DNA from: Spirochaetaceae bacterium
Lineage (GTDB): Bacteria > Actinomycetota > Actinomycetes > JACCUZ01
DNA length: 37,490 nt
Direction of reading: 5' to 3'
NCBI GenBank assembly: GCA_026786145.1
Contig: JAJAYQ010000056.1
Location: forward strand, 1 to 37,490
Part shown: one piece after another, positions 26,509 through 34,314 of the stretch
How positions within the stretch are numbered: position 1 is the stretch's first letter
How the letters are laid out: each line of letters starts with the position of its first letter
Notes under the pieces: model-generated
Database searches by the model: none
Seen by the model: only the letters and a program-made list of their open reading frames with translations
Told to the model about the DNA's origin: nothing
Program-made: the position numbers and the translations under genes

Positions 26509-27524
26509 CCAGGGTGCGCGTCGCACGGCGCATCGCCATGGCCGCCGCGTACGGCGGAGGGGGCATCGGTCTGCTCTCTGCCGGGGCGTTCGGGCTGGTC
26601 AGGGCCGAGGCCGCGCTCGCCCGACGGGCGATCGGCGAGCCCTCGGGGACCGCTCCCGACGCCAACGGCGTCTACGGCGTCCACCAGCCGGGTGAGGCCC
26701 TGACACTGGCGCTGCTCGGAGACTCCAGCGCCACCGGCCTGGGCGTGGTGGTGGCGCACCAGACCCCCGGCGCCATGCTCGCAGCCGGCCTGGCCGAGCT
26801 CTCCGACCGGCCGGTCCGCCTGGTCTGCACCGCCACCGTGGGCGCCCAGAGCAGCGACCTCGTACGCCAGGCCGGAGAGGTCGAAGGGGCCAGGCCCGAC
26901 GTCGCCGTGATCATGATCGGTGCCAACGACGTGACCCATCGGGTCAAGCCCCCCACCGCCGTACGTCATCTGGACCAGGCCGTGCGGCTCCTGCTCGAGG
27001 GCGGTGCCCAGGTCGTCGTAGGCACCTGTCCCGACCTCGGCACGGTCGAGCCGGTGCCGCAGCCGCTGCGCTGGATCGCCCGGCGGGCCAGCCGGGCGCT
27101 CGCCGCGGCGCAGACGATCACCGTCGTCGAGGCGGGCGGGCGCACGGTGTCCCTCGGCGACATCCTCGGCCCCGAGTTCGCCGCCTCGCCGTCGGAGATG
27201 TTCGGGCCCGACCGCTTCCACCCGTCGGTGGCGGGGTACGCGAGCGCGGCGGCTGCCCTCCTCCCGTCGGTCTGTGCCGCGCTGGACGTGTGGATCGGGG
27301 AGGACACCGAGGCCACTCCGGACCTTCTGCGCGGCGAGGGCGTCCGACCGATCGCCCTGGCAGCCGTCGAGGCGGCCGACGAGGCCGGGACCGAGGTGGC
27401 CGGCGCACAGGTGGGTGGGCGCGACCGCGGCCCGCGCGGCCGTTGGGCCTTGCTGCGCCACCGCCCCGGCCGCAGCACCCACGAGGTGCAGGCCACCGCC
27501 GAGGAGGACGCGCCGCTGCGCTAG
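26505..27524 (+). CDS. SGNH/GDSL-type hydrolase with N-terminal membrane anchor
   Basis: A 339-residue esterase or lipase-like protein. Residues 1-40 contain a basic start and a Gly/Ala/Leu hydrophobic stretch, suggesting export or membrane anchoring. The SGNH blocks are clear: nucleophile S74 in LALLGDSSATGLG, block III asparagine N141 in IGANDV, and the D236/H239 pair in DRFHPS. The order and the position beside cbs resemble M. tuberculosis Rv1075c. The natural substrate is unknown. The C-terminal 60 residues after the hydrolase domain are polar and low in complexity. Its stop lies within the -10 box of the following thiolase gene. Confidence 0.9.
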   Translation: MTRVRVARRIAMAAAYGGGGIGLLSAGAFGLVRAEAALARRAIGEPSGTAPDANGVYGVHQPGEALTLALLGDSSATGLGVVVAHQTPGAMLAAGLAELSDRPVRLVCTATVGAQSSDLVRQAGEVEGARPDVAVIMIGANDVTHRVKPPTAVRHLDQAVRLLLEGGAQVVVGTCPDLGTVEPVPQPLRWIARRASRALAAAQTITVVEAGGRTVSLGDILGPEFAASPSEMFGPDRFHPSVAGYASAAAALLPSVCAALDVWIGEDTEATPDLLRGEGVRPIALAAVEAADEAGTEVAGAQVGGRDRGPRGRWALLRHRPGRSTHEVQATAEEDAPLR

Positions 27525-27527
27525 CGT
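27522..27527 (+). promoter_or_regulatory. Putative -10 box of the acetyl-CoA acetyltransferase gene
   Basis: TAGCGT ends seven bases before the ATG at 27535 and contains the stop codon of the preceding hydrolase gene. No ribosome site is visible, so leaderless transcription is likely. Confidence 0.5.
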
Positions 27528-27534
27528 GACGGAC

Positions 27535-28758
27535 ATGCCCGAGGCAGTGATCGTCGCGACCGGGCGGACGCCCATCGGGCGCGCCTTCAAGGGGACTCTC
27601 ACCGGCGTACGACCCGACGACCTGGTGGCCGGTGTGATCCGGGGAGTGCTCGACAAGCTGCCGTCGCTGGACCCGGCCACCCTCGACGACCTGATGATCG
27701 GCTGCGCCGAGCCCGACGGCGAGCAGGGCGTGAACCTCGCTCGCCGCGTCGCGGTGCAGCTGGGCTTCGACGGTCTCCCGGGCACCACCGTCAACCGCTT
27801 CTGCGCCTCGTCGGTGCAGACCTCCCGGATGGCCTTCCACGCCATCAAGGCCGGCGAGGGCCACGCGTTCGTCTCGGCCGGCGTCGAGTGCGTGTCGCGC
27901 TACCCCGCCTTCACCGGCGCGGGCGGCGGGCGCGAGGAGTTCGTCAACCCGCTCTTCGACGACGCCCGCGCCCGCACCGACGCGACGGCGGCGTCCAACG
28001 AGACCTGGCGCGACCCGCGTGAGGACGGCGCCCTGCCCGACGTCTACATCTCGATGGGGCAGACGGCCGAGAACCTCGCCACCTCGCACGGCGTGACGCG
28101 GGCGGAGCAGGACGAGTTCGGCGTCCGGTCGCAGAACCTGGCCGAGAAAGCGATCGCCGACGGGTTCTTCGAGCGCGAGATCCTTCCGGTGACGACACCC
28201 GACGGCACGGTTGTCTCGCGAGACGACGGCCCGCGGGCCGGGGTGACCATGGACGGCGTGGCGAGCCTGAAACCCGTCTTCCGCGAGCAGGGGACGGTCA
28301 CGGCCGGCAACTGCTGCCCGCTCAATGACGGAGCTGCCTCGGTGGTGATCATGTCCGACACCCGTGCCGCCGAGCTGGGTCTGACGCCGCTGGCCCGCAT
28401 CGTCGCGACAGGGGTGTCCGGCCTCTCCCCCGAGATCATGGGCCTGGGGCCGGTCGAGGCATCCCGCCGGGCGCTGGCGCTGGCCGGGATGACGGTCGGG
28501 GACATGGACCTGGTCGAGATCAACGAGGCGTTCGCGGCGCAGGTCATCCCCTCCTACCGCGAGCTGGGCATCGACCTCGAGCGCCTCAACGTCCACGGTG
28601 GCGCGATCGCGCTGGGCCACCCGTTCGGCTCGACCGGTGCGCGCATCACGACGACCCTGATCAACGGTCTGCAGTCCCGGGACAAGGAGTTCGGGCTGGA
28701 GACCATGTGCGTCGGCGGCGGCCAGGGCATGGCCATGGTCCTCCAGCGCCTCTCCTGA
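27535..28758 (+). CDS. Acetyl-CoA C-acyltransferase (thiolase)
   Basis: A complete 407-residue thiolase that would condense or cleave acyl-CoA with acetyl-CoA. The acyl-carrying cysteine is C90 in NRFCASSVQTS, the catalytic histidine is H362 in LGHPFGSTGAR, and the second cysteine is C392 in ETMCVGGGQGMAM. EINEAFAAQ, another family signature, is also present. It resembles M. tuberculosis Rv1074c (annotated fadA3), which also lies near the cbs locus. Degradative and biosynthetic thiolases cannot be separated from sequence alone here. The ATG is preceded by TAGCGT at seven bases. Four bases separate its stop from the end of the convergent minus-strand gene. Confidence 0.95.
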   Translation: MPEAVIVATGRTPIGRAFKGTLTGVRPDDLVAGVIRGVLDKLPSLDPATLDDLMIGCAEPDGEQGVNLARRVAVQLGFDGLPGTTVNRFCASSVQTSRMAFHAIKAGEGHAFVSAGVECVSRYPAFTGAGGGREEFVNPLFDDARARTDATAASNETWRDPREDGALPDVYISMGQTAENLATSHGVTRAEQDEFGVRSQNLAEKAIADGFFEREILPVTTPDGTVVSRDDGPRAGVTMDGVASLKPVFREQGTVTAGNCCPLNDGAASVVIMSDTRAAELGLTPLARIVATGVSGLSPEIMGLGPVEASRRALALAGMTVGDMDLVEINEAFAAQVIPSYRELGIDLERLNVHGGAIALGHPFGSTGARITTTLINGLQSRDKEFGLETMCVGGGQGMAMVLQRLS

Positions 28759-28762
28759 CCCC

Positions 28763-29173
28763 TCAGAGGAGGCGGCGGGTGGCGGCGAGGGCCCCGGTGG
28801 CGGCGCTGGCGACCTCGCGGGCCGTACGCCGGGCTCCGCGGGCCCACACGGCCGCATCGGGGTCGCACCCGGCCAGCTCGGCCAGCAGGTCCCACCCGAC
28901 CACGGCGAGCTGGTCGCCGACCGCCAGGTCCGAGAGCACCGGCAGGTCGCGCCAGCCTGGTTCGGTCGGGTCCTCCCGCGCGGCGATTCCCTGGGCGGCC
29001 TCGACCAGCTGCTGAGCCACCACGCGTACGGCGTGGGCACGGGACGGGTGCGACCCGACGGGGGCAGCGAGACGGGCCTGCGAGAGGTTGCGCGCCCGGT
29101 CGGTCACCCGGCGTACGTCGGCATCGAGGTCCTCGCGCAGCGAACCCCACTCCCGTGATGGCGTCCCGGTCAC
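28763..29173 (-). CDS. Unrecognised actinobacterial protein, 136 aa
   Basis: I recognise no family. The protein is mostly helical in appearance, with a charged first half (SLREDLDADVRRVTDRARNL) and a mildly hydrophobic second half (LSDLAVGDQLAVVGWDLLAE) ending in arginine-rich sequence. There is no signal peptide or clear membrane segment. The GTG start at 29173 is supported by TAGCGT seven bases upstream on the minus strand, the same hexamer and spacing as the thiolase gene. The gene converges with the thiolase and is divergent from the DUF4287 gene. Confidence 0.7.
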   Translation of the reverse strand: MTGTPSREWGSLREDLDADVRRVTDRARNLSQARLAAPVGSHPSRAHAVRVVAQQLVEAAQGIAAREDPTEPGWRDLPVLSDLAVGDQLAVVGWDLLAELAGCDPDAAVWARGARRTAREVASAATGALAATRRLL

Positions 29174-29180
29174 GGGCGGC

Positions 29181-29186
29181 ACGCTA
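29181..29186 (-). promoter_or_regulatory. Putative -10 box of the 136-residue protein gene
   Basis: TAGCGT on the minus strand ends seven bases before the GTG at 29173, the leaderless arrangement. It is identical to the hexamer before the thiolase gene. Confidence 0.45.
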
Positions 29187-29268
29187 CCGGCGGGACGGGG
29201 GTTGTGAAGGCGCTGCCCGGTGAGGCAGGCTCGGGGGTGGACCACTGGCCGGCACCTGGAGGCGCTCG

Positions 29269-29499
29269 ATGTCCCTGAACCACTCCGAGGAAACTCACCA
29301 GCAGCTGCTCGACCGGGTGCCCCAGGCCACCGGTCGCGACCTGCCCCAGTGGTTCGAGGCACTCGAGGCCGGTCCCGGTCTGCTCCGCTTCGACGAGCGC
29401 GTCAACTGGCTGCGCGACGAGCACAGCATCTCCCACGGTCACGCGTCGGCGATCGTCCACGAGCACGACCTGCGACGCGGCGCCCGCCGCACCAGCTGA
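29269..29499 (+). CDS. DUF4287-family small protein, 76 aa
   Basis: The product matches the DUF4287 pattern: a THQQLLDRVPQATGRDLPQW opening, a WFEAL segment, and a C-terminal WLRDEHSISHGHASAIVHEH stretch. The function of the family is unknown. The ATG has a GGAGG ribosome site seven bases upstream. It lies 14 bases before the PPOX-type gene and is probably co-transcribed with it. Confidence 0.85.
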   Translation: MSLNHSEETHQQLLDRVPQATGRDLPQWFEALEAGPGLLRFDERVNWLRDEHSISHGHASAIVHEHDLRRGARRTS

Positions 29500-29513
29500 A
29501 CCTCCCGACCGCC

Positions 29514-29915
29514 ATGACGCCCGAGCAGGCGCGCGACTTCCTGCGGGTCAGCCACCGTGCGGTGCTCTCGACGCTGCGCCGCGACGGGCGACCGCAGCTG
29601 TCCCCCGTGGCGGCGGCGGTCGACGACGAGGGTCGGGTGATCGTGTCGACGCCTGAGACGACCGCCAAGGCACGCAACTTGATGCGCGACCCCCGCGTGT
29701 CTCTCTGCGCGTTCAGCGACGGCTTCTACGGCCCTTGGGCGCAGGTAGAAGGCATCGCCGAGCTCGTCGAGCGGCCCGCGGCTGTCGAGCTGCTCGTCGA
29801 CTACTACCGCCGGATCTCCGGCGAGCACCCCGACTGGGAGGACTACCGGCGCGCGATGGTCGAGGACCGCCGCGTGCTGGTGCGCTTCGCGATCGAGCGA
29901 GCCAGCGGCAGCTGA
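29514..29915 (+). CDS. PPOX-class F420-dependent oxidoreductase family protein
   Basis: A 133-residue split-barrel flavin/F420-binding protein. The opening EQARDFLRVSHRAVLSTLRR followed by RPQLSPVAAAVDDEGRVIVS is typical of the TIGR03618 family, as is KARNLMRDPRVSLCAFSD. These proteins bind deazaflavin F420 or FMN and reduce varied substrates; the substrate here cannot be named. The ATG has no strong ribosome site and follows the DUF4287 stop by 14 bases, so translation may depend on the upstream gene. A strong hairpin overlaps its stop codon. Confidence 0.85.
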   Translation: MTPEQARDFLRVSHRAVLSTLRRDGRPQLSPVAAAVDDEGRVIVSTPETTAKARNLMRDPRVSLCAFSDGFYGPWAQVEGIAELVERPAAVELLVDYYRRISGEHPDWEDYRRAMVEDRRVLVRFAIERASGS

Positions 29916-29932
29916 GCTGCCACTGGTCTCGC
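29897..29932. terminator. Hairpin between convergent PPOX-type and Bax inhibitor-1 genes
   Basis: The sequence from GCGAG (29897) to CTCGC (29932) folds on itself: GCGAG, CCAG and GGCAGCT pair with AGCTGCC, CTGG and CTCGC, interrupted by one mismatch and one bulged base, with almost no loop. It spans the PPOX-type stop codon and ends 14 bases before the end of the Bax inhibitor-1 gene. It probably terminates both transcripts. No T tract is present. Confidence 0.7.
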
Positions 29933-29945
29933 TGCCGACGCAGCC

Positions 29946-30731
29946 CTAGTCGCTGCCCCGCAAGATCGAGATCAGCCGCAGGAACTCGATGTAGAGCCAG
30001 ACCAGCGTGACGACCAGGCCGAACGCCGCGAGCCAGGAGTAGCGCTCGGGGATGCCGTTCTTGACGCCCTGCTCGGCGAAGTCGAAGTCGAGGATCAGCA
30101 TGGCCGCGGCCAGGGTGATCGCGAACAGACCGATGCCGATGCCGAGCCAGCCACCGCGCAGGTTGCTGTCGGTGAACATGACGATGCCGATGTTCACCAG
30201 GGAGAAGATCAGGTAGCCACCCATGGCGATCATGACGCCACGCTGGAACTTCGGCGTCGCCCGCACCCGGCCGCTCTTGTAGGCGAACAGCGCGACCGAG
30301 AAGACGGCCAGCGTGCCGAGGACCGCCTGAGGAACGATCCCGTTGAACGCGTCCTCGTAGAGGCGACTGATGCCCCCGACGAACAGGCCCTCGAGCCCGG
30401 CGTAGGACAGGATCAGCGCCGCATTGGTGGATTGCTTGAAGGAGATGACCAGACCGAGCACCAGGCCGACGATGGCGCCGCCGATGGTGAGCAGCGGGTT
30501 GTTCAGGAAGTAGGACACCGCGGCCACCGGCAGCAGGACGGCGAACATCAGCCCGGTCTTGATGACGACGTCGTCCATCGTCATACGCCCGGTGTCCACT
30601 GCCGTCGCCGTGGGTGCGTTGTACATGTCTTCGAGCTGCCCGGCGGTGGCAGGTGGTGCGTCGTTGAGCGTCGCGTAACCGCGCTTGCCGAACGCATCGC
30701 TGCGGTTGAAGACCGGATTTCGGCTCTGCAT
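29946..30731 (-). CDS. Bax inhibitor-1/YccA-family membrane protein
   Basis: A 261-residue membrane protein with a polar N-terminus (about 1-57) and seven hydrophobic segments from about residue 58. The family signature near the C-terminus is clear: AMLILDFDFAEQGVKNGIPE, then YSWLAAFGL. Actinobacterial members typically begin MQSRNPVFNRSDAF, as here. They are thought to form pH- or calcium-sensitive channels; the role in actinobacteria is unsettled. The ATG has a GGAGGG ribosome site. A -10-like TACTAT lies 46 bases upstream. Confidence 0.93.
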   Translation of the reverse strand: MQSRNPVFNRSDAFGKRGYATLNDAPPATAGQLEDMYNAPTATAVDTGRMTMDDVVIKTGLMFAVLLPVAAVSYFLNNPLLTIGGAIVGLVLGLVISFKQSTNAALILSYAGLEGLFVGGISRLYEDAFNGIVPQAVLGTLAVFSVALFAYKSGRVRATPKFQRGVMIAMGGYLIFSLVNIGIVMFTDSNLRGGWLGIGIGLFAITLAAAMLILDFDFAEQGVKNGIPERYSWLAAFGLVVTLVWLYIEFLRLISILRGSD

Positions 30732-30776
30732 GACCGTCCCTCCATGTGCGCGGGTCCGCGCTCGTTGTTCCTACCG

Positions 30777-30782
30777 ATAGTA
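30777..30782 (-). promoter_or_regulatory. Putative -10 box of the Bax inhibitor-1 family gene
   Basis: TACTAT on the minus strand, 46 bases before the ATG, is a good -10 match in otherwise GC-rich sequence and would give a leader of about 38 bases with a GGAGGG ribosome site. No clear -35 box is seen. Confidence 0.4.
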
Positions 30783-30851
30783 ACGGTCGCCGCCCCGGTC
30801 GGCGTTCCCGCAAACGGGGGGAAGACCGAAGGACGCGACGGTGCACGCTCG

Positions 30852-30927
30852 TGCCCCCGGTGGGACTCGAACCCACAGATGACCCCGCTTTTAAGGCGAG
30901 CGCCTCGGCCAGTTGGGCTACAGGGGC
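30852..30927 (-). tRNA. tRNA with anticodon TAA (leucine codon UUA), short variable loop
   Basis: A cloverleaf folds on the minus strand: acceptor GCCCCTG with CGGGGGC (one T-G pair), D arm beginning GCCC with the AACTGGCCGA loop, anticodon stem CTCGC/GCGGG around CTTAAAA, and T arm GTGGG/CCCAC around TTCGAGT. The anticodon is TAA at 30891-30893, reading UUA. The discriminator is A and no CCA is encoded. The variable region is only seven bases, whereas bacterial leucine tRNAs have a long variable arm of ten or more. So either it is an unusual leucine isoacceptor or its charging identity is not leucine. UUA is very rare in such genomes. It lies between deformylase and Bax inhibitor-1 genes. 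Confidence 0.8.
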
Positions 30928-30946
30928 CCGGCGTCGAGGGTAGCGC

Positions 30947-31477
30947 TCAGAGGTAGACCCGCCGGGGGTGCAACGCGTGCGCCCCGGCCACCCGGTCCAG
31001 GAAGAGCAGCCCATCGAGGTGGTCGACCTCGTGCTGCACCGCGCGGGCCTCGAACGCGTCGGTCTCGATGGTCACCGCTGCCCCTGTCCCGGGCACCTGG
31101 CCGCTCACGACGAGACGGGTGGCCCGCTTCACGTCGCCGGTGAAGTCTGGCACCGAGAGGCAGCCCTCCCGACCCTTCTCCCACCGGCTGGCCGACACGA
31201 GGACGGGGTTCACCAGCACGAACCGTCCGTGGCAGGTGCGGGCGCGGGGATGGCCTGTCACGTCGAGGGAGAAGAGCCGTCCGGTCTCACCGACCTGGGT
31301 GGCCGCCAGCCCGACGCACCCCGGGGAGGCGAGCTGGGTCGCGAGCAGGTCAGCGGCCAGGGCCACCACGTCGGGGTCCAAGGGGTCGACAGTGACCGAG
31401 GGGACGGCCAGCCCGGGCGCGGGCGCTCGCAGCACCTCTCGGACCCGCCCGGCGGGCAGAGCCGGCAGCCAGCTCAT
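30947..31477 (-). CDS. def: Peptide deformylase
   Basis: Removes the formyl group from the N-terminal methionine of new proteins. The 176-residue product has all three metal-site motifs: GCVGLAATQ at 53-61, EGCLS with metal ligand C106, and QHEVDHLDG with ligands H149 and H153 and catalytic E150. The first glycine-motif segment has a Cys insertion compared with GxGLAAxQ, as seen in some actinobacterial second deformylases. The start follows the ACT-domain gene stop by nine bases with no clear ribosome site, so translation may be coupled. It is the last gene of a six-gene minus-strand run, followed by the tRNA. Confidence 0.93.
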   Translation of the reverse strand: MSWLPALPAGRVREVLRAPAPGLAVPSVTVDPLDPDVVALAADLLATQLASPGCVGLAATQVGETGRLFSLDVTGHPRARTCHGRFVLVNPVLVSASRWEKGREGCLSVPDFTGDVKRATRLVVSGQVPGTGAAVTIETDAFEARAVQHEVDHLDGLLFLDRVAGAHALHPRRVYL

Positions 31478-31486
31478 CAGCTGGGC

Positions 31487-32020
31487 TCAGAGGTCGTCGG
31501 TTGCGACCGCACGCAGCGAGACCTCCACGCCCAGGTCGCGAGCCACGTCGGCGAGCCCCTCGCGCAGCGCCCCGATGTCCGCGGCGACCGGGATGTCCAC
31601 CTCGGCCACCAGCACATACAGGTCGTCGGCCAGCCGGGTGGTCAGGTCGGTGACGTTGCCGCCCACTGCCGAGATCCGCGCGGTGACGGTGGACACGATG
31701 CCCGGCCGGTCGGCGCCGTGGACCGACAGCAGGTAGGACGGGCCGACCGGGGCCTGCACGGACTCGTGGGGCACTTCGCGCACAGAGATCGACAGGGTGT
31801 CGTCCGAGAGCGTGTCCAGCGCGCGCTGGGCCTCCTCGGCGGTCACCTCGGCACTGGCCACCAGCACCATGGCGAAATGACCCCGCAGGATCGTCATCGA
31901 GGAGTCCTCGAGGTTGGCTCCCAGCTCGGCGAGCAGGCCTGTCGCCTCGGCGATGATGCCGGGCCGGTCGTGCCCGACGACGGTGACGACGAGGAGTCGG
32001 CCGCCGCTCACGTGGCTCAT
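31487..32020 (-). CDS. Double-ACT-domain protein (GcvR-like amino-acid sensor)
   Basis: Two ACT domains make up most of the 177 residues: the first begins LLVVTVVGHDRPGIIAEATG (about 10-29), the second SYLLSVHGADRPGIVSTVTA (about 95-114). This layout is that of glycine cleavage system regulatory proteins (GcvR) and related amino-acid-binding regulators; the ligand and target here are unknown. The ATG at 32020 has GAGGAG about five bases upstream, deciding the start. It sits ten bases after the 67-residue gene and nine before def. Confidence 0.87.
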   Translation of the reverse strand: MSHVSGGRLLVVTVVGHDRPGIIAEATGLLAELGANLEDSSMTILRGHFAMVLVASAEVTAEEAQRALDTLSDDTLSISVREVPHESVQAPVGPSYLLSVHGADRPGIVSTVTARISAVGGNVTDLTTRLADDLYVLVAEVDIPVAADIGALREGLADVARDLGVEVSLRAVATDDL

Positions 32021-32030
32021 CTGGCTCCTC

Positions 32031-32234
32031 TCATCGCGGGCTGAACCATCCGTACCAGCCGTCGCATGTCGGCGGCAGCCCGCTGGCACCGCACCCGACC
32101 CGGGCGACCAGCGCGTCGAAAAGCGGAGCGCCCGCCGGTCCCGCCACCGTTTCGTCCCAGGCCCGCACCTGCAGGCGGGCGGGCTCACCGACGACCAGCG
32201 AGGGCACCCGGGACAGCCGCTCCGCGGTGTTCAC
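32031..32234 (-). CDS. Unrecognised 67-aa protein overlapping NDH-2
   Basis: From a GTG at 32234 that overlaps the NDH-2 stop as GTGA, the frame encodes VNTAERLSRVPSLVVGEPAR and continues to TCDGWYGWFSPR. The GTGA overlap, the plausible composition and the exact fit between NDH-2 and the ACT gene support a real gene. It has two cysteines (C48, C57) and a Trp-rich end, and no signal peptide or membrane segment. No family is recognised. Confidence 0.6.
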   Translation of the reverse strand: MNTAERLSRVPSLVVGEPARLQVRAWDETVAGPAGAPLFDALVARVGCGASGLPPTCDGWYGWFSPR

Positions 32235-33562
32235 CGGGTCGCCTCGCTGAACTCGTCGCGCGCGCGCTGGAGCGAGCCCAACGAGACGATCTCGCGGCGG
32301 AAGAACAGCGCGAGGGTCCAGTCGAGGATCACGCGGATCTTGCGGTTGAAGGTGGGGATGCGGCTCACGTGGTAGGTGCGGTGCATGAACCAGGCCGGGA
32401 AGCCGCGCAGCTTGATGCCGTAGACCTGGGCGACGCCCTTGTGCAGGCCCAGCGACGCGACCGAGCCCGCGTGCTTGTGGGCGTACGCGTTCGGGCTGCG
32501 ACCCTGCAGGACCAGGTTGATGTTGTCGGCGAGCACCTTCGCCTGGCGGACGGCGTGCTGGGCGCTGGGACTGGTCGTCACACCCGGCCCCGCCGTCAGG
32601 TCGGGGATGCTGGCGCAGTCGCCGGCCGACCAGGCCCCGTCCACACCCTCGACGCGCAGGTCCGTGCGGCACCGCAGACGTCCCTTGTCGTCCAGAGGCA
32701 GGTCGGTGCGCGCGAGCATCGGGTTGGCCTTCACGCCGGCGGTCCAGACCAGCGTCTCGGCGTCGAACTCTTCGCCGTCGGAGAGCACGATGTGCCCGCC
32801 CACGCAGGACTCGAGGCGGGTGCCCAGCCGGATGTCGATGCGGCGCTGGCGCAGCTGCTCGAGGGTGTAGCGGCCCAGGTCCTCCCCCACCTCGGGCAGG
32901 ATCCGGTCGCTTGCCTCGACCAGGACGAACCTGATGTCGCCCTTGGACATCTCGGGGTAATAGCGAGTGGCATAGGTCGCCATGTCCTCGAGCTCGGCCA
33001 GTGCCTCGATGCCGGCGTAACCGCCCCCGACGAACACAAACGTGAGCAGCGCCCGCCTGGCTGCGTGGTCGGTGACGGAGGTCGCGATGTCGAGCTTCTC
33101 GAGGATCTGGTTGCGCAGCGCGATCGCTTCCTCGACCTGCTTGAAGCCGATGCCCTGCTCGGCCAGACCCGGGATGGGCAGGGTGCGCGCCACCGAGCCG
33201 GGTGCCAGGACGATGACCTCGTAGGACAGGTCGTAGGCCTCACCGCGGGCCGGCTCGATGCGCGCCACCCGGCGGGCGTGGTCGACCGACTGGACGCGGC
33301 CGGTGAGGATCTCGCACTTGTCCAGCACCCGGCGCAACGGCACGACGACATGGCGCGGCTCGACGCTGCCGGCCGCGGCCTCGGGGAGGAACGGCTGGTA
33401 GGTCATGTACGACCTCGGGTCGACGACGATGATCTCGACGCGCCGCGACCGTAGCTCCGAACGAAGCCGCTTCTGCAGCCTCAGCGCGGTGTAGAGGCCG
33501 ACGTACCCGCCGCCGACCACCAGGATCCGCGTGCGCGCCGTCGCGCCGGCGGTGGTGGTCAT
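32231..33562 (-). CDS. ndh: Type II NADH dehydrogenase / FAD-dependent oxidoreductase
   Basis: A 443-residue non-proton-pumping NADH:quinone oxidoreductase candidate. The FAD-binding motif is ILVVGGGYVGLYTALRLQ (about 13-30), the NADH-binding motif FVFVGGGYAGIEALAELE (about 175-192), and the late FAD motif WSAGDCASIPD. The C-terminus (about 385-443) has hydrophobic and aromatic residues (GFPAWFMHRTYHVSRIP, VILDWTLALFFRRE) that suit membrane attachment, as in known NDH-2 enzymes. The ATG overlaps the glycosylase stop as ATGA; TATTCT six bases upstream could also allow an independent leaderless start. It overlaps the next small gene as GTGA. Confidence 0.9.
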   Translation of the reverse strand: MTTTAGATARTRILVVGGGYVGLYTALRLQKRLRSELRSRRVEIIVVDPRSYMTYQPFLPEAAAGSVEPRHVVVPLRRVLDKCEILTGRVQSVDHARRVARIEPARGEAYDLSYEVIVLAPGSVARTLPIPGLAEQGIGFKQVEEAIALRNQILEKLDIATSVTDHAARRALLTFVFVGGGYAGIEALAELEDMATYATRYYPEMSKGDIRFVLVEASDRILPEVGEDLGRYTLEQLRQRRIDIRLGTRLESCVGGHIVLSDGEEFDAETLVWTAGVKANPMLARTDLPLDDKGRLRCRTDLRVEGVDGAWSAGDCASIPDLTAGPGVTTSPSAQHAVRQAKVLADNINLVLQGRSPNAYAHKHAGSVASLGLHKGVAQVYGIKLRGFPAWFMHRTYHVSRIPTFNRKIRVILDWTLALFFRREIVSLGSLQRARDEFSEATR

Positions 33563-34314
33563 GTATGGAGAATAGGACCCAGCCCAGCGGTCGCGGCGGC
33601 TCTTCCCAGGACCCGGTCGAGCATCGGCTCGGTCAGGCGGCCGGTGAACGTGTTCTGCTGGCTCGGGTGGAACGAGGCGAGCACGAGCAGCCCGCCGACC
33701 TGGGCCTCGGCGCCGTGGGTGAAGCGCGGGCGCGGCCGGGGCACCGGCTCGCCCAGGCGCGCCAACGTGGCGAACAGCGCCTGCCACGCGAAGCCGCCGA
33801 GGGCGACGGCCACCCGCAGGTCGGGCAGGACATGCGCCACCTCGGCATCCATCCACGGGGCGCAGCGGTCGCGCTCCTCCACGGTCGGCTTGTTGTCGGG
33901 CGGGGCGCAGCGGACTGCCGCGAGCATCCGGGTGCCGATGAGCGCCTGGCCGTCACCGGCCCGCACGCTGGTCGGCAGGCGGGCCAGCCCGACGCGGTGC
34001 AGCGACGCGAAGAGCCAGTCGCCGCTGCGGTCACCGGTGAAGATGCGGCCGGTGCGGTTGCCGCCGTGCGCCGCCGGGGCGAGACCGACGACCAGGACCG
34101 ACGGGTGCTCGTCGCCCCACCCCGGGATCGGCCGGCCCCAGTAGGGCTCGTCGGCGAACGCCTTGCGCTTCTCGGTGGCCACCAGCTCCCGCCACGTCAC
34201 CAGCCTGGGGCAGGCCCGGCACACCGAGATCCTGGCGTCAAGGTCATCGAGTCCTGCGTGGGCACCGGCGAGGCGGCGTACGTCGTCGGCGTCGTGCGCG
34301 ACGGGCACGTCCAC
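33559..34314 (-). CDS. Family 5 uracil-DNA glycosylase (UdgB-like)
   Basis: The enzyme removes uracil and possibly other deaminated bases from DNA. The 251-residue product has the family motifs GLAPAAHGGNRTGRIFTGDR (about 76-95) and ASFHPSQQNTFTGR near 215-228. Four cysteines suited to an iron-sulfur cluster are present: two in SVCRACPRLV, one in VRCAPPDNKP and one in RDRCAPW. The motif GLAPA with alanine after P, rather than GLAPG, and no Asp or Asn in the active position fits family 5. The GTG start directly follows the preceding gene's TAG; a second GTG lies two codons later. Its stop overlaps ndh as ATGA. Confidence 0.88.
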   Translation of the reverse strand: MDVPVAHDADDVRRLAGAHAGLDDLDARISVCRACPRLVTWRELVATEKRKAFADEPYWGRPIPGWGDEHPSVLVVGLAPAAHGGNRTGRIFTGDRSGDWLFASLHRVGLARLPTSVRAGDGQALIGTRMLAAVRCAPPDNKPTVEERDRCAPWMDAEVAHVLPDLRVAVALGGFAWQALFATLARLGEPVPRPRPRFTHGAEAQVGGLLVLASFHPSQQNTFTGRLTEPMLDRVLGRAAATAGLGPILHT

